NCBI RefSeq assembly: GCF_009766005.1
Contig: NZ_LMUK01000043.1
Coordinates: 315,122 to 379,121, forward strand
DNA: 64,000 nucleotides
DNA from: Bradyrhizobium sp. S69
GTDB taxonomy: Bacteria > Pseudomonadota > Alphaproteobacteria > Rhizobiales > Xanthobacteraceae
Direction of reading: 5' to 3'
Below are positions 52,209 through 59,659 of this stretch, one piece after another. The position numbers and the translations under genes are program-made. The notes under the pieces are model-generated. The model was not told where the DNA came from. It searched no databases and saw only the letters and a list, made by a program, of their open reading frames with translations. Numbering within the stretch: the first letter of the stretch is position 1; each line of letters begins with the position of its first letter.

Positions 52209-52281
52209 AGTTCTTTTAATTTTAGAGTCGCTTTTGATTTTCGTTATTTTTAGTTTTCGTTTTTTCGATTCTCGATCGCCG
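52209..52281. repeat. AT-rich direct-repeat spacer
   Basis: This spacer between the MFS and cupin genes is made of degenerate T-rich units, such as ttttgattttcgtt, atttttagttttcgtt and ttttcgattctcg. It is far below the local GC content. It may loosen the transcript ahead of the importer gene or reflect replication slippage. No palindrome was seen. Confidence 0.4.
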
Positions 52282-52929
52282 CTATTTCTTCACGAAGGAA
52301 ATCGGCCGATCGACGAACACTTGATACTTCTGGGATTTCGGCTTGGCCTTGTCTTCCTCATGGGCATAGCGGATCGAACTTTGCCCGAGCAGCGCGCGCG
52401 GCAGGATCATGGTGCGGATGAACCGGCTGGCGCGGGCCGGATCGGCCTGAGCGAATACCGTGTCCGGTCCGGTTTCGAACCACGCGCCGCCGGGTCCATA
52501 CGATGTCGAGCGTCCGTGCGTATCGATGCGGATGCCGCCTTCGATCATGCAGCGGATTCCCGGCCCCTGATGGGTGTGGGTCAGCGCGGTCCCGCCGGGC
52601 GGAAACGCCACGCTATCCCCGCGCAACAGCAATTCGCCTTCGGGAAGCGTATCGAGGTTCGCCGACAGCTTGAGCCTGGTGGAGACGCCTGCGGCGTTGA
52701 AGGCCGCGGCTTCGCCGCGCGAGAGCTCCCAGCGCCAGACCGTGGCACCCTCGGCGCCACCGGTGCAGGTCACCGTTCCCTCGCCGGACCACACGCCACC
52801 GCTTGTTATCTCTTGCCCGTCGATCAGGATCGCGCCGTGCACGACGAAAAAGAACCGCGCGCCGGCGGACAGGCTGGCGGCCGCTTCATTCCTGTAGACA
52901 TCCTCGAAAAGGCTGAGACGTGCCGACAT
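52282..52929 (-). CDS. Cupin-domain protein
   Basis: This 215-residue protein contains two cupin-like halves. In the first, FFFVVHGAILIDGQEI near 26 is the beginning of a jelly-roll strand set. In the second, GTALTHTHQGPGIRCMIEGGIRID near 113 carries the HxH motif, with the trailing GPGGAWFETGPD sequence. A metal-binding sensor or small-molecule enzyme is likely. Its place between the LacI regulator and the importer suggests a role with the same substrate. Confidence 0.78.
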   Translation of the reverse strand: MSARLSLFEDVYRNEAAASLSAGARFFFVVHGAILIDGQEITSGGVWSGEGTVTCTGGAEGATVWRWELSRGEAAAFNAAGVSTRLKLSANLDTLPEGELLLRGDSVAFPPGGTALTHTHQGPGIRCMIEGGIRIDTHGRSTSYGPGGAWFETGPDTVFAQADPARASRFIRTMILPRALLGQSSIRYAHEEDKAKPKSQKYQVFVDRPISFVKK

Positions 52930-53026
52930 CTGTTTCTCCCTGACAGCTTTGATGCGAGGATTTTCTCCCCGTTGTTGAACGGAAGTTTTGCCCCAATAAA
53001 TGACGCTTGGCGAGATGTTTTGCTCG

Positions 53027-54070
53027 TCATGTCTGCCGAGGCGGACCGATGGAGGCGCGCGCGATGAATTCGTTGGGGACCAGCACGCGTTGCGGTTCGT
53101 GGACCTCGTCGCTTCTGATGCGGTCGAGCAGCATGCCGGCTGCGATACGGCCGACCTCCGCTTGATCCCAGCCGATCACCGCGATGGGCGGCGTCACGAG
53201 TTCGGCGAGTTCGGAATGACCCGAGGCGACCAGCGAGACATCTTCCGGTATCCGCAAGCCGCGTCCCCGCACCGCGCGCAACACGCCTGACAGCATGTCG
53301 ATGCCGCCCGAGATGATCGCCGTCGGCGGATGGCGCTGGCCGAGCAGCGCCGAGGTGATGCGGAAGCCTGAGCCCGGCAGAAAACTTCCCGGATGGATCA
53401 GCGAAGGATCGGCGTCGAGACCGCGCAAGGCGTAAGCCTCGCGATATCCGCGTACGCGTTCGCGCGCGGGATAAAGCCCGGATTCGCCGGTGATCAGGGC
53501 CACCCGGCGATGACCGAGCCCGAGCAAATGGCCGACGGCGAGGCGCATGCCTTCGGCATGATCGGCCATCACCGCATCGGCCCACTCCGGCCGATCGCGG
53601 TCGATCAGCACGATGGGAATGTCGAAACCGCGCAAGAAGGCTTCGAACTCGCCGGCGATCGGCGTGTAGGGCCCCATCATCACGCCGTCGGCCTGCCGGC
53701 GCGACAACCGGCCGAGCAATTCCCGCTCGCGCTCCTTGCGGCCCTCGGAGTTGGATATCAGCAGCGAGAAGCCGACCTCATCGAGCACGTCGTGAGCGGC
53801 TTTGACGAAGCCGGCGAGCTGCGGGATGTTGATCTCGCGCAGGATGCAGCCGATCGTGTGGGTCGAGCGCAGCCGCATGCTCTGCGCCACGGCGTTCGGC
53901 GAATAACCCAGATCGTCGATCGCACGCTGGACCTTGCGGCGGATATCCGGATGAACGGTGGCGTTGGCATTGAGCACACGCGACACCGTGCCGGTCGAGA
54001 CCCCCGCGGCGATCGCAACGTCGCGGATGGTCAGCTTGCTTGCGCGATTTATGGTTGGCCGTTCTGTCAT
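53027..54070 (-). CDS. LacI-family transcriptional regulator
   Basis: This 347-residue protein has the LacI helix-turn-helix (KLTIRDVAIAAGVSTGTVSR, residues 12-31), the hinge (YSPNAVAQSMRLR) and a periplasmic-binding-protein-like sensor (IGCILREINIP, VLIDRDRPEWADAVMADH, TAIISGGIDMLSGVLRA). It is encoded inside the CoA-catabolic operon, 16 bases after the metallo-beta-lactamase gene. Two LacI-type palindromes at 59275-59290 and 59432-59443 in front of the operon are its probable targets. It is expected to repress until the substrate binds. Confidence 0.9.
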   Translation of the reverse strand: MTERPTINRASKLTIRDVAIAAGVSTGTVSRVLNANATVHPDIRRKVQRAIDDLGYSPNAVAQSMRLRSTHTIGCILREINIPQLAGFVKAAHDVLDEVGFSLLISNSEGRKERERELLGRLSRRQADGVMMGPYTPIAGEFEAFLRGFDIPIVLIDRDRPEWADAVMADHAEGMRLAVGHLLGLGHRRVALITGESGLYPARERVRGYREAYALRGLDADPSLIHPGSFLPGSGFRITSALLGQRHPPTAIISGGIDMLSGVLRAVRGRGLRIPEDVSLVASGHSELAELVTPPIAVIGWDQAEVGRIAAGMLLDRIRSDEVHEPQRVLVPNEFIARASIGPPRQT

Positions 54071-54086
54071 CGGTTTTGCGGGCGCA

Positions 54087-54971
54087 TCAGATCTCAAAGG
54101 CCCATTGCTCGGCGACCAGGCTGTATCGCCCTGCCTCACGCCGCATATGGCCAAAGCCGGGGAAATGCAAATGCATGCCACCGATCAGCATGTCGTCGGA
54201 CACCACCATGTCGAACACCATCTGGCGCGCGCTGGCTGCCGCTTGCGGATCGCTGTCGAATTCCATCGTGACTTCGGGGCGCGCCACCTGGATTTCCGGC
54301 ACATGCACCGTGTCGCCCCACACGATCAGCGTTTGGCCGCCGGAGGCGATGACGTAAGCGGTGTGGCCGGGCGTATGGCCGGCGATCGGGATCGCGGTCA
54401 CGCCGGGCAGCACCTCACCCTTGCGGAAGGTGCGCACGCGGTCGGCGGCCATATAGGGTTTGAGCTGGGTGCGCCCGGCCTCGAAATAGCGGCGGCGGGG
54501 ACGCTCGGCCGCCTTGGCCATCAGTTCGTCGTTGAACCAGTGATTGATCTCGTTCTCATGAACGATGACCTCGGCATTGGGGAACAGCCGCGCGCCGGTC
54601 GCGACATCGGTCAACCCGTTGGAATGGTCGGGATGCACATGGGTCAACAGCACGCCATCCACCGAGGCCGGGTCGATGCCGGTGGCGGCGAGATTGGCCG
54701 GCAGGCGGCCGCAGGTCGGGCCCATGATGTCGGCCGAGCCGCAGTCGATCAAATAAGTGCGGCCGTTCATGCGCAGAGCGAACGCATTGACCGAGATCCG
54801 CGGCGGCGAGATGCGGTGATCGCGCGCCAGAATGGCCTTGGTCTCCTCCTCGGGGATATTGCGGAAGATGGTGTAGCCCATGTCGACGTAACCGTCGCTG
54901 AGGCCGGTGACGAGCACGTCGCCGATCTTGCGATGGTAGACGCCGGCGACCTGGCGGGTGAACTCCAGCAT
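54087..54971 (-). CDS. Metallo-beta-lactamase-fold hydrolase
   Basis: This 294-residue protein has the metal motif THVHPDHSNG near residue 112, a later His in GHTPGHTAYV near 205, Asp in IVWGDTVHVP near 222 and a final His near 270. The fold covers lactonases, thioesterases and other hydrolases. A GAGGAG site precedes the ATG at 54971. It lies between the acyl-CoA dehydrogenase and LacI genes. A lactonase or thioesterase step in the operon's pathway is plausible, but not shown by the sequence. Confidence 0.85.
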   Translation of the reverse strand: MLEFTRQVAGVYHRKIGDVLVTGLSDGYVDMGYTIFRNIPEEETKAILARDHRISPPRISVNAFALRMNGRTYLIDCGSADIMGPTCGRLPANLAATGIDPASVDGVLLTHVHPDHSNGLTDVATGARLFPNAEVIVHENEINHWFNDELMAKAAERPRRRYFEAGRTQLKPYMAADRVRTFRKGEVLPGVTAIPIAGHTPGHTAYVIASGGQTLIVWGDTVHVPEIQVARPEVTMEFDSDPQAAASARQMVFDMVVSDDMLIGGMHLHFPGFGHMRREAGRYSLVAEQWAFEI

Positions 54972-54982
54972 CTTGCATCTCC

Positions 54983-56185
54983 TCAATAAGAACGCGGAAG
55001 GCCAAGGACGTGCTGGGCCACATAGGCCAGCACCATATTGGTCGAGATCGGGGCAGTCTGGTAAATTCGCACTTCGCGCCATTTGCGTTCGACATCATAT
55101 TCCTGCGCGAATGCGAATCCGCCGAGGGTCTGAAACGTGGTGTCGGCCGCTTTCCAGGTCGCTTCGGAGGCGAGCAGCTTGGCGATATTGGCGTCGGCGC
55201 CGCAGGGCCGCCCGGCCTCGAACAGCGCGGCGGCGCGGCGGCACATCATGTCGGCCGCCTCGAGTTCGGCATAGGCGCGCGCCAGCGGAAACTGGATGCC
55301 TTGGTTCTGGCCGATCGGCCTGCCGAACACCTGCCGTTCATTGGCATAGGCGACGCCCTTGTTGAGCAGCCAGCGGCCGTCGCCGACGCATTCGGAAGCG
55401 ACCAGGATGCGTTCGGCGTTCATGCCGTCCAGAATATAACGAAAGCCCTTGCCTTCCTCGCCGATCAAATTGGCCGCCGGCACTTTCAGGTTTTCGATGA
55501 ACACTTCTGTGGTGTTGTGATTGATCATCGCCTTGATCGGGCGGATTTCGATGCCGTTGCCCTTGGCCTCACGCAGATCGACCAGAAAGACCGAGAGCCC
55601 GTCGGTGCGCCCACGCGCCTGATCGACCGGCGTGGTGCGGGCCAAAAGCAGCATCAGATCGGAATGCAGCGCGCGCGAGGTCCAGACCTTCTGACCGTTG
55701 ACGACATAAACATCGCCCTGCCGCTCGGCGCGGGTCTTGAGCTGGGTGGTATCGGACCCGGTGTTGGGCTCGGTGACGCCGAACGCCTGTAGCCGCAGTC
55801 TTCCCGCCGCGATCTCCGGAAGGTAGCTGCGCTTTTGCTGTTCGCTGCCGTGACGCAGCAGCGTACCCATGATGTACATCTGCGCATGCGCTGGGCTCGC
55901 ACTGCAGCCACTGGCATTGATTTCCTCGAGGATCACCGCCGCCGCCCGCAGCGGCAGACCCGAGCCGCCATATGCTTCCGGAATCAGCGCCCCGAGAAAG
56001 CCCGCTTCGGTCAAGGCGGCGACGAATTCGGTCGGGTAGCCGCTGCAATCGTCGAGCGCCCGCCAATATTCACCGGGGAATTTTTCGCAGATGCGACGAA
56101 CCGCATGGCGCAGCTCCGGGAAATCCTCGCCGAGCACGACGCTGACATCGGTGTCGGCCTCGCGATTGGCGTCATGATAGGTCAT
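54983..56185 (-). CDS. Acyl-CoA dehydrogenase
   Basis: This 400-residue protein has the three-domain acyl-CoA dehydrogenase layout: the N-terminal helical domain (GFLGALIPEAYGGSGLPL), the beta domain (AFGVTEPNTGSDTTQLKTRA near 135, GQKVWTSRA) and the C-terminal FAD domain (RQVFGRPIGQNQGIQFPLA near 285, QTLGGFAFAQEYDVERKWRE near 355). It would introduce the 2,3-double bond in the CoA thioester made by the neighbouring CoA transferase or synthetase. An electron-transferring flavoprotein is expected to be encoded elsewhere. Confidence 0.9.
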   Translation of the reverse strand: MTYHDANREADTDVSVVLGEDFPELRHAVRRICEKFPGEYWRALDDCSGYPTEFVAALTEAGFLGALIPEAYGGSGLPLRAAAVILEEINASGCSASPAHAQMYIMGTLLRHGSEQQKRSYLPEIAAGRLRLQAFGVTEPNTGSDTTQLKTRAERQGDVYVVNGQKVWTSRALHSDLMLLLARTTPVDQARGRTDGLSVFLVDLREAKGNGIEIRPIKAMINHNTTEVFIENLKVPAANLIGEEGKGFRYILDGMNAERILVASECVGDGRWLLNKGVAYANERQVFGRPIGQNQGIQFPLARAYAELEAADMMCRRAAALFEAGRPCGADANIAKLLASEATWKAADTTFQTLGGFAFAQEYDVERKWREVRIYQTAPISTNMVLAYVAQHVLGLPRSY

Positions 56186-56197
56186 GAAATATCCTCA

Positions 56198-57133
56198 TCA
56201 GGCGGCAGCCTGCGCTTGCGCGCGATAGGTCTTGGGCAATCCGGCGCGCGCGATGGCGCCAGAGAAGCGCTCGCCCGGCAGCCAGCCCTCGACCTCGCGG
56301 CGCAAGGCGACCAGCGCGTCGACATCGGCCCCGGTGTCAAAACCGAGTTGCTCCAGCAGGAAAACCGTATCTTCGGTGTCGATATTGCCGGTTGCGCCCG
56401 GCGCGAACGGACAGCCGCCGAGGCCTGCGAGCGACGCATCGAAGGCGCGCACGCCGGCTTCCAGCGCGGCAGTGACATTGGCGAGACCAAGGCCGCGCGT
56501 GTCATGGAAATGGCAGGTCACCGGCACGCGGCCGACGGCGGCGATCACGGCCGTCATCAGCCGGCGCACCTGGCGCGGATCGCCATAGCCGACGGTGTCG
56601 GCAACAATGAGTTCGTCCGCGCCCATCTCGACGAGCCGCACCGCGATCTCGACCACGCGGGCTTCCGGCACCGCGCCTGCGATGGTGCAGCCGAAGGCGG
56701 TGGCGATACCGCCGCCGAGCGCGATGCGCAGGCCCGGACGCTGATCGCGCAGCGCGGCGATGCGGGCGAAATCCTGCAACGATTCCTCGGTGCTGCGGCG
56801 GACATTGGCCAGATTATGCGCTTCGCTTGCCGACAGCACGTAATTGACTACGGGCACACCGAGCGCGAAGGCGCGCTCCGCGCCCTTCAGATTGGGCACG
56901 AGGACCGATGCAAGGAAGCCTCCCATCGCCACCGCGCCGCGCGCGACCTCCTCGGCGTCGGCGAATTGCGGGATCACCTTGGGCGGCACGAATGACGTCA
57001 CCTCGATGTCGCGGATACCGGCCGCGGCGGTCGCCCGGCACCAAGCGAGTTTCTGCGCGCTCGGCAGGATGGTCTTGACCACCTGAATCCCGTCCCGGGG
57101 CCCGACTTCGCGAACATGAGCTTTCTCACGCAT
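56198..57133 (-). CDS. Hydroxymethylglutaryl-CoA lyase-like enzyme
   Basis: This 311-residue TIM-barrel protein belongs to the HMGL/DRE-TIM family: substrate-site EVGPRDGIQ at residue 9, metal site CHFHDTRGLGLAN near 207 and the signature GLGGCPFAPGATGN near 238 with the catalytic Cys. It cleaves a 3-hydroxy-3-methyl-type acyl-CoA to acetyl-CoA (or propionyl-CoA) and a keto acid. This fits the final step after dehydrogenation and hydration. The start lies 35 bases beyond a small tandem repeat that follows the enoyl-CoA hydratase stop. Confidence 0.9.
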   Translation of the reverse strand: MREKAHVREVGPRDGIQVVKTILPSAQKLAWCRATAAAGIRDIEVTSFVPPKVIPQFADAEEVARGAVAMGGFLASVLVPNLKGAERAFALGVPVVNYVLSASEAHNLANVRRSTEESLQDFARIAALRDQRPGLRIALGGGIATAFGCTIAGAVPEARVVEIAVRLVEMGADELIVADTVGYGDPRQVRRLMTAVIAAVGRVPVTCHFHDTRGLGLANVTAALEAGVRAFDASLAGLGGCPFAPGATGNIDTEDTVFLLEQLGFDTGADVDALVALRREVEGWLPGERFSGAIARAGLPKTYRAQAQAAA

Positions 57134-57145
57134 CTCGCACCTCTT

Positions 57146-57182
57146 GATTATTTGCCTCTATTATTTACCGCTATTATTTTCC
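57146..57182. repeat. Tandem 12-13-bp 'ctattattt' repeat
   Basis: Three units (gattatttgcct, ctattatttaccg, ctattattttcc) lie between the HMG-CoA lyase-like start and the enoyl-CoA hydratase end. The last unit contains the TAA stop codon of the hydratase. The array is AT-rich in a GC-rich operon and lies ahead of the lyase ribosome-binding site, so it may affect expression balance. Confidence 0.5.
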
Positions 57183-57968
57183 TTGAAAGTTCGGCTTGCG
57201 GCGTTCGTTGAAGGCAAGCACGCCTTCCCGGCGGTCCGCGGTCGGGACCAGACGGTTATAGGCCTCGATCTCGAAGGCGAGGCCGTCGGCCAGCGACATC
57301 TGCAAACCGCGATGCACGGCCTGCTTGGCCTGCCGCACCGAAATCGGGCCGTTGGCGGCGATGCGGCCGGCAATGGCGAGTGCCGCCGGCAGCAATTCAT
57401 CCGGCGGCAGCACGCGATTGACCAGACCCCAGCGTTCAGCCTCGTCGGCCGAGAACGGCAGCCCCGAAAGGATAAGCTCCTTGGCGCGGCGTTCGCCGAC
57501 CGCCCGCGCCAGCGTCTGCGTTCCACCACCGCCCGGCATGATCCCGAGTGTGACTTCGGTCAGCGCAAAGCGCGCATGGGTCGCGGCATAGACGAAGTCG
57601 GTCGCCGCTGCGATCTCGCAACCACCGCCATAGGCCGCGCCGTTGACCGCGCCGATCACCGGTATCGGACAGCCCAGCACGGCGCGCAGCATCCGCTCGA
57701 AAACCAGATGCTGCGCGTGCCAGGCCTCATCCGTCATGCCGTTGCGCTGTTTCAGATCGCCGCCGGCGCAAAACGCCTTGCTGCCGGATCCGGTCAGGAT
57801 CACCGCCCGCAACCCCTCGATATCGGTGGAGAACCCCTCGAACAGCTCCACCAGATCGAGCCCCATCTGGGTGTTCAGCGCATTGGACGATTCCGGCCGG
57901 TTCAAGCTGACGACCAGGATATGATCGTCGCGCCTCTCGGCGAGGATGGTTTCGAAATCACTCCGCAT
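57174..57968 (-). CDS. Enoyl-CoA hydratase/isomerase
   Basis: This 264-residue crotonase has the oxyanion-hole segments (PESSNALN near 24, SKAFCAGGDL near 63 and AAYGGGCEIA near 110) and LTEVTLGIMPGGGGTQ near 138, with a catalytic-region Glu. It would hydrate the enoyl-CoA formed by the acyl-CoA dehydrogenase. The ATG at 57968 overlaps the CoA-transferase gene by 11 bases. Upstream continuation of the frame is not needed. Confidence 0.9.
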   Translation of the reverse strand: MRSDFETILAERRDDHILVVSLNRPESSNALNTQMGLDLVELFEGFSTDIEGLRAVILTGSGSKAFCAGGDLKQRNGMTDEAWHAQHLVFERMLRAVLGCPIPVIGAVNGAAYGGGCEIAAATDFVYAATHARFALTEVTLGIMPGGGGTQTLARAVGERRAKELILSGLPFSADEAERWGLVNRVLPPDELLPAALAIAGRIAANGPISVRQAKQAVHRGLQMSLADGLAFEIEAYNRLVPTADRREGVLAFNERRKPNFQGK

Positions 57969-59139
57969 CAGTTGCTCCCTTGCAGGCAGGTGTACGAAAG
58001 ACGGCATTGTGCTGGCCGAGCGCGGGCGCCGGCGTGCGCGCGCGCGGCCGCGCGCCGTCAAAGGAAAGCGGAATGCCGACAAGCTCGATGTCGTCGTCCG
58101 CGCAGCGCGCCATCATGCCGAGCGCACGGGTTTGCGGATGCTTGGCGACTTGATCGACGTTAAGCAGCGGCGCATTGGGAACGCCCGCCGCATCAAGAAT
58201 GTTGCCAAGGGTTTCGGCCGAATAGCGGCGCACGGCGGCCTCGATTGGCGGGATCAACCGTTCGCGGTTGACGACCCGTGCGGCATTGGTCGCGAAATCT
58301 GGATCGCGGGCGAACGCCTCGAGTTCGAGCGCGCCGCATAGTTTGCGGAATAGATTGTCATTGCCCGCGGCGATCATCAACCAGCCATCGGAGGCCTCGA
58401 AGGCCTGATAGGGCGCGATTTCCGCGGTGCCCGAGCCGTAAGGCTTGCGCACTTCGCCCGAGGCGGCGTGGGCGGCAAGAGGCACGGTCATCCAGGCCAG
58501 CCCCGTTTCGTAGAGCGAGGTCGAGACGCTTCGCCCCTCGCTGCCATTGTTGCGGGCGACGAGGGCGGCCAGCAGGCCGATCACCGTCCACATGCCGGAT
58601 CCCATGTCGACCAGCGACACGCCGACACGCACCGGCGGCCGCCCACCCTCGCCCGTGACGCTCATGATGCCGGTGCTGGCCTGGACCAGCGGATCATAAC
58701 CGGGCTTGCCGGCCAGCGGACCATTGCTGCCGAAGGCGCCGATGTCGCACCAGATCAGCGACGGTTTCTCCGCGCGCAGCGCTTGCGCGGTCAACTCGAA
58801 TTTTCCGAGAATGCCTGGCCGCAGGTTCTGGATCACCGCGTCGGCCTCTTGCAAGATCAGCGACCTCAGTCTCGCGCAATCGCCGGGATCGCCGAAATCG
58901 ATCGTAATGCCCTGCTTGCCGCGGTTGAGACCGTGAAACACCGTGGCGGTGTCCTTCCAGAACGGCGGACCCCAGCCCCGCGCATAATCCCCGCCGTCGG
59001 GGTTTTCGACCTTGATGATGCGCGCGCCGAGATCGGCCAGGATCAGCCCGGCATAGGGCGCGGCCACGCTGTGACCGAGCTCGACCACCGTGATGCCCGC
59101 CAACGGTTTGTCGACATCGGCCATCAGATTCTGGGCCAT
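57958..59139 (-). CDS. CoA transferase, family III (CaiB/Frc)
   Basis: This 393-residue protein has ITVVELGHSVAAPYAGLILADLGA near residue 15, the nucleotide-like VENPDGGDYARGWGPPFW, and the catalytic Asp in VGVSLVDMGSGM near 178. Family III transferases move CoA between carboxylic acids. It is the first gene of the operon and probably activates the imported acid. GGGAGGA precedes the ATG at 59139. The divergent acyl-CoA synthetase could provide a second route of activation. Confidence 0.9.
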   Translation of the reverse strand: MAQNLMADVDKPLAGITVVELGHSVAAPYAGLILADLGARIIKVENPDGGDYARGWGPPFWKDTATVFHGLNRGKQGITIDFGDPGDCARLRSLILQEADAVIQNLRPGILGKFELTAQALRAEKPSLIWCDIGAFGSNGPLAGKPGYDPLVQASTGIMSVTGEGGRPPVRVGVSLVDMGSGMWTVIGLLAALVARNNGSEGRSVSTSLYETGLAWMTVPLAAHAASGEVRKPYGSGTAEIAPYQAFEASDGWLMIAAGNDNLFRKLCGALELEAFARDPDFATNAARVVNRERLIPPIEAAVRRYSAETLGNILDAAGVPNAPLLNVDQVAKHPQTRALGMMARCADDDIELVGIPLSFDGARPRARTPAPALGQHNAVFRTPACKGATDAE

Positions 59140-59274
59140 CAGATCCTCCCGGCTGCCGACACGGACGCCCGCCACTTTATCCCGAGTTCGGCAATTGCCT
59201 CAGGATGCGTGCCGATATCGCCAAGCGCACGGTCATTCGACCTGAGAACGCTATGCCGGGAAGAAATCTCCGTC

Positions 59275-59290
59275 AATGAAACGTTTCATT
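59275..59290. promoter_or_regulatory. LacI-type operator 1 (perfect 16-bp palindrome)
   Basis: AATGAAAC-GTTTCATT is a perfect palindrome with the central CG expected of LacI-family sites. It lies 136 bases before the CoA-transferase start. The same 12-base core occurs at 59432-59443. The operon itself encodes a LacI-family protein. Confidence 0.7.
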
Positions 59291-59431
59291 CAATAACGCG
59301 ACTTCTGATATGCGACCAAGTGAGACTGGCCAAATTCATTTGGCCGGCTTAGGCATCCTTTTTGCAGGATTTTTTGCGGGATTTGCCGCTGATGGTCTGG
59401 GAAGCTTGGAATAGAGGAAATGGGCAGGAAA

Positions 59432-59443
59432 TGAAACGTTTCA
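59432..59443. promoter_or_regulatory. LacI-type operator 2 (12-bp palindrome)
   Basis: TGAAAC-GTTTCA repeats the core of operator 1, with a centre-to-centre distance of 155 bases. It lies about 217 bases before the acyl-CoA synthetase start. The pair could hold a repression loop across the divergent promoter. The remainder of the 59140-59659 space contains no gene. Confidence 0.7.
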
Positions 59444-59659
59444 CTCATGTCGAATGGCTTCCACGGCGGCCCACCTTTCCGCATCCGCGGTGCCGCGAAG
59501 GCGCGCCGTCAGGGCCGGCCGGGATGACGGCCGGGGTATCGGGGTTTTGACAGTATTGGTGCCCGGCGACGATCTCCGACGTGTCGCCGCTCGCACGCTG
59601 ATTAGCTAACCGGATTTTATGAACCGGATCGGGGTCGCGGTTCGATGACGATTTGAGGT

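Noticed and set aside
59362..59550. 62-codon open frame between the divergent CoA genes
   Set aside because: It covers the second LacI-type palindrome, lacks a ribosome-binding site and has no recognisable pattern.
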